64,000 nt of DNA from Piscicola geometra (taxonomy: Eukaryota; Annelida; Clitellata; Hirudinida; Piscicolidae). Made by a program: the position numbers and the translations under genes. Of this stretch, positions 40,164 through 51,246 are shown piece after piece (position 1 is the first letter of the stretch; each line of letters starts with the position of its first letter). The notes beneath the pieces are model-generated. The model ran no database searches, had not been told where the DNA came from, and saw nothing but the letters and a program-made list of their open reading frames with translations. The stretch covers positions 14,229,600 through 14,293,599 of the forward strand of contig OX030956.1 in NCBI GenBank assembly GCA_943735955.1, in the 5' to 3' direction.

Positions 40164-42623
40164 TTATTTCCTCGAGTCCTTGATGCTTTTGCCCTGTCCT
40201 GAGAACGCCTTGAAACTCGCATCCTCTTCTTCCTCCTGATGATGATTAGAGGCAAGCACTGATCTCCAACATCCAACATTACTGGAAAACTATTTATTTA
40301 TCTAGAACCCGTCTCATTACTTATAAAAATACTTTAAAACATTGAAATACTTATTAAAAACCTTAAACTTAAATTGAGATTCTAACATGTTTCTCATTTA
40401 GATTTAGACAATTTCTAGACATTGCCACCAAACAGCTCACAAACACACACGAGCAAACCAACAAAGAGACCTTGTTCTCGGGGGCAGCTCTGAGGTTCCT
40501 GATGAAGGTGAGGGTGTTCTTCTTGTAGTGGTAGTTGGGCACGCCCCTCTGGAACTGCGTCTTTTTTTCAACGCCCTTCACGTCCGCCTCTGCCCTCGCC
40601 TTGCCGTCCAGCCGGTTGCCATTGCCTCCGAACACCTGGTTGGTCAACATGCCATCCCTCATTAAGACCTCTCCCTCAGGAGTAGAAGGAAAATAAGACT
40701 ATACATTTGAGAAAGGTTAAATTGCCGCCTTAAATAGACTTTATTTTACAGTCTATTCCATGTAGCATTTAAACTTTCCAATATTATATAGTCTCTTATC
40801 GTCATCATCACTATTTGGACACCTGGAACTTGTTGTTCTCGAGGTACTTGGAGATGTCGACCTCCATGTTGTCCTCCTCCTCTTCCACCTTCCTCGAGGT
40901 CTGTGGCTCTTCGTAACCCACCGGAGCTGCAAAGTCCACCTGTCAGAGTGTCGTTGTCGAAGGTGCTGTGTGACTTTGGTTGACGTGTGCTGTGGTGTGC
41001 GTTGTTGCATGGACATTGTAATGGTTGCCTGGTGAACGCTTCACGGGAGGAATGTGTTGAGGAGTGAACTGATTCAAATGAATACCAATGTTTCAATTAA
41101 ATAATCCAGCTACAATTCTAACCACGCAACTACCAAATGAAAACCCCACGCCACCAATGCCGCATACATTCATGTCACACTCAATGATCGACACAGCATT
41201 CTCTGGCTTCGTCTCCAGCACCTTCAGTTCATACACCTGTTGTGTGAGTAGTCTCATGAACGGAACTGCTCAGGCATCTACAAGATGTGTACGCCTTTTC
41301 AATTCTGATTATTAATCTTTGCTACTCATTGCTATAATAATAAAAATAATAATAATGTCTTTAATGCCCAGGTGCTATATAAAAAAGTCAATAATAATAA
41401 TAATAATTACTATTATTGACATTAAAGACAGGGTGAGATGATATTGATCCAATTTAAAATAGGTCATAGTTTGGAAAGGAAGGGGAAGAGAAGGAGAAAC
41501 CTTATCATTGTAGTTGATGGCGATCATGTCTCCTGCAGTGAGGCATGCAAAGTTCCTGAGTGCGTTTTCCAAACTGGAAATGTAGCATTGGCATTTATAT
41601 GGAATGAGAATGGCTTGGAGAATGTTTACACCATTAGCGTAAACCGAACACAAAGGATGCAAAACAATACAATAACGAATATTATTATTGTGGCGTAAAC
41701 CCGGACTAACTTCAATACAATACAACGACGAGTGTTATTAACGTGGCGTAAACCCGCTGGGTTATGGACATTTTAATAACAATAATAGATGAATGAACAA
41801 ATATAGAAAACCAACACAGCTTTCTGATTGGTGATGTCGAGGAAGTCAGTCGACTGTGCTTGGAACTTGGCGTACAAGGCGACGGGCAGGGAGACGTTTT
41901 CAATCGTCAAGTGACCTCCCTCCTCTAAGAGCAGGTTGTTCATCATCTGGGTTAAAAAAATTGATTAATTGAACACTATTAATTGAATTAAACAATTGAA
42001 CTTTAATTAATTAAATGACTTGCATAACATTTATTTGAATGCATGATTCAACAACCCAGTATGGCAAGTAGGCCCTGCCCTCATCAGCAACAAACTCCAG
42101 CACCCCTGCATGTGTTATTCTGGCAGAGTTCTTGTTTTCCAACTTGAATAGCATTGGGTACTGAATGTTCAACTGTGCTGTTAGTGAAAGAATTAAAATT
42201 CATTAAATATTTTATTTAAAATAAATAAGATTAAGAAAATCCTATGTACATTTTTAAAAGCTTAAAAACTGAATATTTTCAAAATTCAAAAATTAATAAC
42301 CAACTTAAACGGTCAAGAGCTGAAGGTGGTAAAATAACTGTGGGAAAAGACAAAAATAGTTATTTCTTTATTAATAAAAAATTCGATATTGAAATTAATT
42401 AGATATATTTTTACTGACACACATATACTATATGTGTGTCAGTAAAAATATGTCATATAGGCACTAAGATTCAGTTAATTTTTTTTGGCCATATGAGCAG
42501 ACTTTTTCCGCCTTTGTTGACATCGTCTCTGACATGTCCGGGCATTAGAGAGACTGAAAAGCACTTGTAAGATATGGAGAATGTACCCCGCAAGTCATCG
42601 TGGAACATTCGCACGAAGTTGAA
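40164..42623 (-). CDS. UFD1: UFD1, ubiquitin recognition cofactor of Cdc48/p97 (nine exons)
   Basis: With NPL4, UFD1 lets the Cdc48/p97 ATPase extract ubiquitinated proteins, as in ER-associated degradation. Minus-strand exons in coding order: 42503-42623, 42305-42337, 42056-42177, 41816-41946, 41501-41573, 41168-41236, 40823-40939, 40471-40635, 40164-40235. They total 903 bp with every phase matching, 300 codons plus TAA. Key matches: [25 protein letters not shown] across a junction, [58 protein letters not shown] and the tail [11 protein letters not shown]. Human UFD1 is about 307 aa. The first visible exon begins [10 protein letters not shown] after CCCACAG; the initiator Met and perhaps one or two residues must lie in an upstream exon not found, unless the internal ATG of that exon is used. 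Confidence 0.95.
42405..42451. repeat. Perfect 23-bp palindromic hairpin, 1-base loop
   Basis: Arms 42,405-42,427 and 42,429-42,451 (ending ACTGACACACATATA in the left arm) pair perfectly around a single C. It lies in the UFD1 intron between exons 42305-42337 and 42503-42623. Confidence 0.9.
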
Positions 42624-42966
42624 CTGTGGGTTTTTGGGTAAAATAAAATATTTTGAATTCTTAGTAATGGTTTTATAATTTTTTTGAAAACGGAATTACC
42701 ATTTTTGTAAATATTGTTTTTTTTAATTAGATTAAAAGGTTTTTCATGAAATTAGTTAAATTCTGTAAATGAATGAGCAAATATAGTTTAAAAGTAAATT
42801 TAAGTGTTTAAAAATATTATAAGATTTGCTTCAAAAGTTTTTATGAATTTATTTAATTTCAATTTTATTATTTTTTCATCTTTCATAGTTATTATTGTGT
42901 TTTTATAGCAACTTATTTTAAAAGTATATTAAATAGATTAAAACCCTAATTCTCAAATCCACTAAA

Positions 42967-43105
42967 ATGTCTAGTTTTATAACAAACGAAGAATCTTATA
43001 ATAGTTTAATTTTGAAAAAGAAGGCTACAGTTTACTTTGGTCATGAAGGGCCAGCTAAGGACTTGGTGCAGAGGTTTGAAGATGGCACCAACAAGCTCTT
43101 CTATG
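42967..43105 (+). pseudogene. Unrecognised coding-like fragment cut by a MITE
   Basis: An open frame starting MSSFITNEESYNS and ending RFEDGTNKLFY looks protein-like up to the left end of the MITE at 43,106; the frame then reads into transposon sequence. Another short open stretch (AAISFKKPINLPVKNYR) follows the MITE at about 43,530-43,682. I do not recognise the family. It could be a host exon, a decayed transposon gene, or chance. Confidence 0.3.
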
Positions 43106-43526
43106 CAGGGGCGGCGATCTACTGCAAATCTTGGGGGGTCCTAACCAGCATGGACGATCCTGAGGGGGTCCTGGGGTCCTGACCCCCCTTCTCCCCACTT
43201 TAAAATGAAGCGAGTGAGTTTGACTCTAGACTTCCCCTCCCCCCACTTAAAAAAAAACATTTTAAACTTATTTTTTTTATATGAATATTTTAGTAAGCAA
43301 AGAATAGTTTGGTTTTAGACAGATATAACTATAACTACACATACTCACAATGTATTACTACATAAACATTATTTTTTATGCCATGGTTGACGATTATGCT
43401 CGTTTCAAAACAAGAATTTAAAATGTTTTTATTGAAAAAGTGGGGGGGGGTCCACATTAAAGCTACCAAAAGGCTACCCTTCACTACCAAAAAGTGGGGT
43501 GGTCCGGTCCCGGATCGCCGCCCATG
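43106..43526. mobile_element. hAT-like MITE, family B, 421 bp
   Basis: The ends are CAGGGGCGGCGATC (left) and GATCGCCGCCCATG (right), inverted copies of each other. The interior matches the element at 57,622-58,145 (ACTGCAAATCTTGG, CAGCATGGACGATCCTG, AAAAAGTGG near the right end). No clean 8-bp target duplication is visible here, unlike the other copy. Confidence 0.7.
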
Positions 43527-44059
43527 AAAGCAGCCATTTCGTTTAAAAAACCAATAAACCTCCCAGTAAAAAATTATCGTCAGAATTTGATGCTGCTTTA
43601 TATGAAACTTTTGTTAAAACCTGCTTGCGCTCATAAAATAGATCTTCCAGCCTTTATATACTCCTCCATGACACGGACGTAATGCCTTGTAAATGTTTGG
43701 GAAAAAGACAACTAAGTGAGAACTAGTTAGACATGTAACGTTCATTTATTGATGCAATTTTATCGCTCAAACTTCGTCTTTAAAGTCTTCTTTTGGTTAT
43801 TCGGTTTTTTCCTTTGAAGCCTTTCTATTAATTATGCTAAACTCCAAGAATTATTTTGCTGTTCTTTTTTTACAACCATATTTTTTGTACAAGTTCAAAA
43901 TCATTCCAAAACTAAATCATTAGCAGTTCACTCATACACTACCATAACACACCCAACACAAAATCACTTCATAGTTATTTCATTCCACTATACTACCACA
44001 ACACTTTTTCCTTACATCATCCACTTCACCCAAACTATAACTACACATCCTCTTGCGAG

Positions 44060-44242
44060 TTCTGTGACTGGGAGACCTTAGAGCTGGAATGCGAGCACAG
44101 TCACGTGCTTCTCGTCAGGAGGACCTTCTACGGACGCATGAGGGTTGGCAAGTGCGTTAGCGATCACTATGGCAACGTGGGATGCTCCACTGACGTGAGC
44201 AGACATCTGAACCTTTTGTGTGCACGCAGGAGAGAGTCCAAG
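44060..44242 (+). CDS. Orphan exon of a SUEL-type (galactose/rhamnose-binding) lectin domain
   Basis: A 61-codon open stretch reads FCDWETLELECEHSHVLL, then FYGRMRVGKCV, then YGNVGCSTDVSRHLNLLCA. The CE...L..C, YGR and GC...V....C pattern matches the SUEL lectin fold found in sea-urchin egg lectin, EVA-1 and many invertebrate surface proteins. It is preceded by AG and followed by GTGCTT. No partner exon was found nearby; the sequence on both sides is transposon-rich. It may be one exon of a gene whose other exons were missed, or a stranded fragment. Confidence 0.5.
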
Positions 44243-44270
44243 GTGCTTTAAGAAAAAAAAATTAACATTT

Positions 44271-44880
44271 TTACGAATAGGTAACACGAATAATAATAAA
44301 AGAAATTCATTTTTAAAAATTGAATTTATTTTTTACAATTTTTCGCTACTTAAAATTTCAACATTGCAATTTACCATACAAGGAATCTACCTTTCAATCA
44401 ATCACAAATGATTTGTATAGCGCCTTTTACTAAGCGAACAAAAGCGAAAACATAAGATAAAATCGTTAAATTGTAATAAAAATTGCTTTTTACTTTACAA
44501 AATTAACATATAATATATATGAATGGAATTTATTTGTTTAAAAGAATAAATAAATTCTCGATTTTTTTAGCAACATAAACATTAAAAAATATATAAAAGT
44601 AATAAGGTTAATAAATGAAACAAAAATTTATTTAAAAAATACGAATAGGAAGCACTACAAATAAGTGTAATTCATTAAAAAAATATTGAATTTATTTTTT
44701 TCTATTTTTTTACGCCACTTGTAATTTAAACTTTGGAATCTACCTTCAGACGAAAACATAAGATAAAATCGTTAAATTTCAATACAATTTGTTTTTTATT
44801 TCACACAATTAACATATAACATATATGAATGGAATTTATTTGTTTGAAATAAAAAAATTTCAAATGCTTGATTTTTTAGG
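44271..44880. repeat. Diverged direct duplication, about 300 bp, one copy interrupted
   Basis: 44,271-44,600 and 44,636-44,880 align: both have TACGAATAGG, then ATTGAATTTATTTTTT, GGAATCTACCTT, GAAAACATAAGATAAAATCG and ATATATGAATGGAATTTATT. Copy one carries a 53-bp insert at 44,395-44,447 that copy two lacks. Confidence 0.8.
44395..44447 (-). mobile_element. Short 3' end of the 45-47.7 kb LINE family, inverted
   Basis: The reverse complement (CGCTTTTGTTCGCTTAGTAA, then GGCGCTATACAAAT and TGATTGATT) matches the 3' end of the LINE at 47,665-47,715 almost exactly. It is the insert found in only one copy of the 44.3-44.9 kb duplication. Confidence 0.85.
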
Positions 44881-45030
44881 ACAAATAAGTTTTATACTAT
44901 ACTTTTTATTAAGTGGCTCATCAGGAAAGTCAATTATAAGAGACAGTAAAGCATCACTTAACTGCTTCTTGAACTTCCCTGAACGATTGTAAAAAGCAAC
45001 TAACTCTTGGACAAACTGAAGTGAATTGCT
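44860..45030 (-). other. Unrecognised minus-strand coding-like stretch
   Basis: A frame reading NSLQFVQELVAFYNRSGKFK, then QLSDALLSLIIDFPDEPLNK and ending CPKKSSI before TGA is protein-like in composition. It abuts the truncated 5' end of the plus-strand LINE. No family recognised; it may be an exon or part of an older transposon. Confidence 0.3.
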
Positions 45031-45049
45031 CACAAAGGGATTTGCGGCA

Positions 45050-47707
45050 GCTGTGTGCTGGACATGGTGGTATCTGTATTTTACTTAAGTCCTTGTATTC
45101 TATCTCTGTTGACTCTTCTGTTCATTTTTCTTCCTTTGAATGCCTTTTTACTACTGTTAAACTTTCTTCTTTCAAATTTAATTTAATTGCTATATATAGA
45201 CCTCCTAACAGTTCCTTACCTCAATTTTTAGATGATTTTCATAATCTCTCTGAATTCCTTTATTCTTTATCTTGTCCATTTTTTATTCTTGGAGACTTTA
45301 ATATCTCTAGTAATAAGCCTTCTGATTTCTATGTTGCTAAGTTTCTTGAAATTCTTTCTCTTTTTAATTTATCTCAAAACTGTAATTTTCCTACTCATGC
45401 TCTTGGTAATACTCTTGACTTTGTGATTTCTTCTAATTTTAGCAAAATTAATGACTTAACATCTATTCCACTCCACTTTACTGACCACTACTTTATATCT
45501 TTTAAATTATCTCTTGCTCAGCCTTTTTCTAACTTCCCCTCTTCTATTGTTAAGCGCTCTTGGTCTAATTTTGATAAAATAAATTTTACTAAATGCTTTC
45601 TTTCTTCAGACTTTTGCTCTAAATCTTTTATTGATGTGGATAGTTTTATGGATAATTTCAATCTTACTCTATCTTCCCTTTTAGATATTTTTGCTCCATT
45701 TAAAACTTTCCGGTATCGTCTAATCTCTAAAAAAATCCCCATGGTATGATTGTGAGTGCACGACTTCTAAGCGACTAGTTCGCAAGTATGAACGAATTTA
45801 TCGATCCACTCTCTCTGTATCCTGTTTGAATAAATGGCAAAATTGTTTCTCTTCTTATCGTTCTCTCCTTTTTAATAAACACTCTTCGTTTTTAAGAAAT
45901 TCTATTATCTCTTCCTCCAATTCTAAAAATAGGTGGTCTTCTTTATCTAAACTTTTACATAAAAACTCTCCTCCTCCATCTTTCTCTCCTGATGACTATC
46001 TTGAATTTCTAACTAATAAAATATCTAATATTAGATCTTCGTCTTATAATAGGCCTACACCATCTTTTACTAAGTTCACTTCTGAATCATTATCATCCTT
46101 TTCTCCTGTCACATTGGACCATCTTACAAATATAATTAATTCTATGTCTCCCACTTCTTGTTCTCTAGATCTTATTCCTACAACCCTTTTTAAAGAACTC
46201 TCTTTTTTATTCTATCCTATTGTTCTGGATTTGGTTAACTTATCTTTGTCTACATCTAAATTTCCGTCTGCCCTCAAATCTTCATTTATTATTCCTACAA
46301 TTAAGAAGCCTTCTCTTGATCCTGCATCCTTATCCAGTTATAGACTTGTATCTAACATTTCCTTTCTTTCTAAGGTCCTTGAAAAAGTTATTTCTCAACA
46401 ATTAACCTTCTATCTAGAAAAAAACTCACTTCTTCCTTCTTCTCAATCTGGTTTCAGAATTGGCCACTCCACTGAAACTGCTTTACTTAAACTCTATAAT
46501 GACCTTATTTTAACTTCTGATTCTAATGCCTCTTCTCTTCTTTTATGCCTTGACTTTTCAGCTGCTTTTGACACTGTCGACCATACGCTTTTATTAAATG
46601 TTTTAGACTCTTCCTTTAATATTTCTGGTTTCTCTCTTATCTGGCTTAAATCCTACCTTTCTGAGCGAACTTCCTATGTATCAATAGAATCTTCTCGTTC
46701 TTCTTCTGTTTCTTTATCTTATGGTGTTCCACAGGGCTCAATTCTTGGTCCCTTACTTTTTATTCTTTATACCTCGGAACTACCTAATATTATTTCGTCA
46801 TCTTCTCTAAACAGTCAAATTTATGCTGAGGACTCATATATTTATACATCTTTTACTGACTCTTCTCTTGACCTTACTGTTGATAAAATAACTCTCTGTC
46901 TTCAATCTATAATCTCTTGGGCTTCTTCTATGTTTCTCAAACTTAATCCGGACAAATTTGAACTCATATATTTCAATAAAAAATCAAAGTCTTTACTATC
47001 TCTTCCTTCTTTAGTTTTGCCTCCCCCTCTTCACTCTCTCTAAACCCTTCATCTTCTATTCGTAGCCTTGGTTTTATTTTTGATTCTAACTTGTCTTTAG
47101 CTCCTCAAATTCTATCTGTCTCTAAATCTTGTTACTTCCACATTCGTCGTATTAAACAGCTTCTTCCTTTTCTCGATGATCCTACCCTACAACTTCTTGT
47201 ATCTTCTCTAGTTCTGTCCAGGATTGATTATTGCAACTCTCTTTACTATGGTCTCCCTAATACTACTTTGGCTCCTCTAAATAAAACCTTCAATTGTGCT
47301 GCTCGTCTTGTTGCTCGTGCTCCTAAGTTTTCTCACATTTCTCCTTATCTTCGTTTGTTACATTGGCTACCTTTGAGATCTAGAGTGACTTTTAAAATAT
47401 GCCTAAATATGTTTAAAATTCATAACTGTAATGCTCCAATCTATCTTAAAAATCTAATTAAACAACCCTCTAAATCTGGTCTAAGATCATCCACCTTTAA
47501 TCGTTCTTTTCGTTTTCCAGTTAAACACTCTTTTGCTAAACGTTCTTTTTCTTACTGTGGTCCTCTTTTATGGAATTCTTTACCTTCTTCTTTAACTTCA
47601 ACTAAGTCACTCATAACTTTCCGTCGAGGCCTGAAGACGTACTTGTTTGGGACGTGATGGCTGAGCGCTTTTGTTCACTTAGTAAAGGGCGCTATACAAA
47701 TTATTAG

Positions 47708-47748
<41 letters not shown>
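45050..47748 (+). mobile_element. Non-LTR retrotransposon (CR1/L2-like), 5'-truncated, decayed
   Basis: The plus strand encodes part of an apurinic-type endonuclease (IAIYRPPNSS, FILGDFNIS, TDHYFISF; to a stop at 45,749). A reverse transcriptase follows in a second frame (45,826-47,043: SSYRLVSNISFLSKVLEKV, LCLDFSAAFDTVDH, YGVPQGSILGP), with a C-terminal part in a third segment (47,091-47,657). Frameshifts or stops lie near 45,749-45,826 and 47,043-47,091. The active-site box reads YAED instead of YADD (Glu codon 46,828-46,830). The 3' end is CGCTATACAAATTATTAG followed by a TGAT tetranucleotide tail to 47,748, typical of CR1/L2-like tails. The N-terminal half of the endonuclease is missing. 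Confidence 0.9.
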
Positions 47749-47855
47749 CGGCGTTAACAGTGCAAACTATGTTTCTAAGGATAGAATGAGCTAAAAGCAT
47801 CAGCCTTTCATTTTGGCAGTCACATGACACCGATACTTATACAGTGCCGAAATTA

Positions 47856-48829
47856 TTATTTATATTTCAGCCTTTTCTCCAGGTGACTCCCGTGGTACAT
47901 CCACACTGGCATCGGAATCGCCCTGAAGTCTCTGCTGTACGTGGTCTTGCCTTGAGGCAGGCAAGAGGTGAAGGGTGAGGGTAGAGTGGAGAGAATATAA
48001 GTGGTGAGAGAAGATGAATGAAAAAAATGTATGGAAAAAGTTAATTTGAAAGAATCAAGAAAAGACCGAGAAATCTTGGGTGTCTTACTTAAAACAAGAC
48101 GCTTTTAACTAAAAATTGATTTTATTTGCATGAGAAAGAAACTAGAAAAGTTCTACCACACAAACAGCACTCACCTCTTCCATATAAGGTGTTCCCAAAG
48201 ACGTCATTTTCCATGCCAACTTTGACTTCATTGATAAGTGTTCTCGAAGCAGCTTTTGCAGCCACATTAGCCTCTGTTTCCAACCTTCCGTTCATACTTT
48301 TCCTTGCTTCACTGTCTCCATACTTTGTTCTTTCCATCTTTACCTTTTCTTCAGCTATATCCCGTCTTTGTTCGTCACTTCTCCCTTCTTTTAATCGTTT
48401 CATATCTTTCGTGGCAGTTTCATCTGACTTGCCAACACCAGTGTCTTCAGGAATCTTTGCGGCATTGTAGGTTCTGAAACCATCCTTTTCGATGCTCTTT
48501 TCCACCGCTTTCCCATTGGGCTTGCGAAAGGTAGAAAGATGTTTGTGGATTTTATTGATTTGACAAATAAAAAAAAACTTTATTATTTATACTAAAAACA
48601 GGTTAATTTTGAATAATAAATGAAAATAAAATCTAAACCTTTCTTTTATATATTAATGTGATATTTTGAATAGATTTTCTGTCAATCAAATAAATTTTTA
48701 AGTTTCTGAAGCTCAATGAAGACTCAAGAATAAAGATCTCACTTGGAAACGCTCGTGGTACCAGTTGTGGATGAGAACTTGTGGCGCGTAAGATGGTGTG
48801 TTGGTCGTGTGGTAGTAGTCGCTAATCAT
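47856..48829 (-). CDS. Small three-exon gene, 175 aa, possible axonemal/microtubule protein
   Basis: Minus-strand exons 48743-48829, 48175-48520 and 47856-47950 join in phase (528 bp, ATG to TAA) with good donors (CAA/GTGAGA, AGAG/GTGAGT). The protein starts MISDYYHTTNTPSYAP and has the motif LIHNWYHERFQ. A charged Lys/Glu-rich middle likely to be helical follows, then FGNTLYGRGKTTYSRDFR and the tail SHLEKRLKYK. The NWxxER-like motif and the TTYxxxF motif recall small ciliary microtubule inner proteins such as CFAP68 or CFAP107, but similarity is short and this is inference. No signal peptide or membrane segment. The plus-strand LINE ends about 110 bp beyond its stop codon. Confidence 0.7.
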
Positions 48830-49722
48830 TGGAACTTGTTAAGTGTACAAAGCACCTGAAGGTATTTCGTGGTCCCCAGGTGAGTTTCTTCGAAGACTTA
48901 AATTATTTTTTGACTTCTCCTCAATGAACAAAATGGTTTTGTCTGCTTATTGGTCGCTTTAGACTAATGTTATAGCTTTAATTATTTAAATTAAATAATT
49001 CTTTATCGAAAAAATTGTTGACTCAGTTAAGAGGAACCGAAAGAACAGAATGAATCAATATGATCAGTTCTAATGACTCACGTGTGTTGATTTAGGCTTT
49101 CATTTCGTTCCCCGATCACTTGTAGCCTCCTATTTGCCTTGTCTCCAGTGGCAACGATGAAAAAATAATGCAACAAGGGAGGCTCACTTAGTGACACGAA
49201 TGCATTTGTTTCTTCGTGTTGTCGACTTTTTATTATTAATGAGATATAATGTTTGACAGGAGTCTATAAATTCCGGGATTTTGAGGGTCTATTGGTATGA
49301 TTATGAATAAATAATTGAATACCCATTAATTAATATATTTAGATTGGAAATTAAGAAAAAAAGTCAGAAATGGAATATAAATAGATCATTTTACATCTAT
49401 TTTGTGTGCTGAATTCGAAAAAATAATACGTTTTTTCACATTACCCTCTATTTTTTTAGGCGTAATCAAAAGAATTGCTCTAATAAGATGAATTATTTCA
49501 ATACAAGTTGAATTATTTTATAGATATAAAATAATATGTAAATTTTTACATCATTTCTTATTATATATTCTATATAAATGGAAAATAATATGTTATAGCA
49601 AAAAATAAAAAAATTTAATTCAAGACTAAAATTTTTAAACTAATGATTCGAAGTAAATCTTTTTTTTTGTTGGTGTTATGTATGTTTTTTGTGATTTATT
49701 TCAGCAGATTTTAATTCTTTTT
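48830..49722. other. AT-rich intergenic stretch
   Basis: No gene, repeat array or transposon end is evident. It would hold the promoter of the small minus-strand gene ending upstream at 48,829, but no recognisable core promoter element can be defended. Confidence 0.4.
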
Positions 49723-50200
49723 CTATAATGTGAAATTCTTTGTCAAAAAATTTCGCTCTTTTAAACGGGATGCTAAAAGTTTCGATTGCTGTTTCGATAA
49801 ATAAAACTCGTGAGCTAAAATCATTAAATTAATGTTGTAGAATGAGGCGAGTTCACTAGAGGGTTTCTGTGGTTTGAAATCATCGACTGTTGAAACTTTC
49901 ATCAACTCAGTATCCTCTTTAGAATCTTCAATCTCCTTCAAGGAAACTGGACTGTTGGAATAGGTAAACCATATCCGTCGGGAACTGATCTTTTAACCGA
50001 TGAATTATTTGGGTACGCAATAGAACCTCTATTCTTTGAGGAAAACCCAGAGACATAAGTCATACATAAATAGCATTTTTATGTTGATTTTTTGGATCAT
50101 GCCAAATCATAGGAACAGCAAAAGATGAATGGCCCTTTTATCCTTGCAGTCAATGGGTCAGTTTTACGTAACATCTATTGCACGCTAGATATGGTGCTTA
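49723..50200 (-). pseudogene. Decayed fragment of a repetitive invertebrate protein family
   Basis: Reading the minus strand, one segment gives CYLCMTYVSGFSSKN and SVPDGYGLPIPT (about 50,140-49,960). The next gives VDDFKPQKPSSELA, INLMILAHEFYLSKQQSKLL and ASRLKERNFL (to 49,723). I recognise this order (a Cys-containing SGxxSK segment, a PVPxxxxLPVP segment, then DLxLSKxxAELLxSRLKxxNLL) from multicopy hypothetical proteins reported widely in arthropods and other invertebrates. Function unknown. Here it is interrupted by stops and truncated after NFLTKNFTL. Confidence 0.5.
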
Positions 50201-51246
50201 TTTGTTATCTGAATCTTTATATATATATATCAACACAATCCTTTATTTGCAAGCAAATGAGATCAGATGCAAATAATTGATTGTATGACCTCCTTGTAAA
50301 AAAAAGAAACATGAACTTCTTAACAAAATTTGAGAATTGAAATAATTGTTAATAATGAGAAATTTTTTCAATGATTTAATAATAAAAAATAAAAATAAAA
50401 TCAAAGTGATTATGGTTAAACTTAACTAAATTGAGTTAAAGTGTTCGTTCAATATTGTTGGAAATTATAAAAATTTTAATTATTTTCTCAAAATTAAGGG
50501 TTTGGTGTATATTTTTTAAGTTCAACGGTAATCTGTTCCAGAGTTGGAGCCCTGCATTGACTGGACTATTTAGATAGAAGTTAGTTCTTGGTGTTTGTAA
50601 GTAATAATCAGACTTAATTCTCAATGTTCGTGTGCAGTTGGATGTGAAAGAATTTATTAAGTGTGTAAAATAGGAGGATGTGTTTTTTATGATAAGTTTA
50701 TGAAAAAGAATATAGGTTTTAAAGATATATAACTGATTGGTTGTTAAAATTTGAACTGGAAGATACAGATGAGATATGTGGTGATGTAACTTAAACAGGA
50801 CTCTAAGAAAATTATTTTTATAACATTTAAAGGATGTAAATGAGTTTTGCAAGCAAGCCCCCATATAGGAAAACAATAAGTCAAGTAAGGTAGAATTAAA
50901 ATAGAATAGAGTAACTTAATTATATGAGATGGTAAATTGTGTTTAAGTTTATGTAAAATACCAATATTTTTTGAAAGTTTTTTTTGATATATACGTGATA
51001 TGTTCATTCCAAGAAAGATGACTGGTTATATAGATACCTAAGAATTTTTTATAATTGACTCTCTATAATATTAGAATCAATTGTAAGTATATAATTAATA
51101 ATGTTTGTTTTTATTTTAGGGCCAAAAAGAATGCTGCATGTTTTTGCATAGTTGATTTTGGGTTGGTTGTCAATTGTCCATTGACGTAAAAATTAAGAAA
51201 AGTATTTGTTTTTAAAATAAGATTATTAACATTTGGGTCTTGGAGC

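Noticed and set aside
43106..43526. Perfect 8-bp target duplication for this MITE
   Set aside because: The 8 bp on the two sides (CTTCTATG and AAAGCAGC) differ, so no duplication is claimed.
44078..44287. Minus-strand frame opposite the SUEL-like exon
   Set aside because: The plus strand has a lectin Cys pattern; the minus frame shows no family signature.
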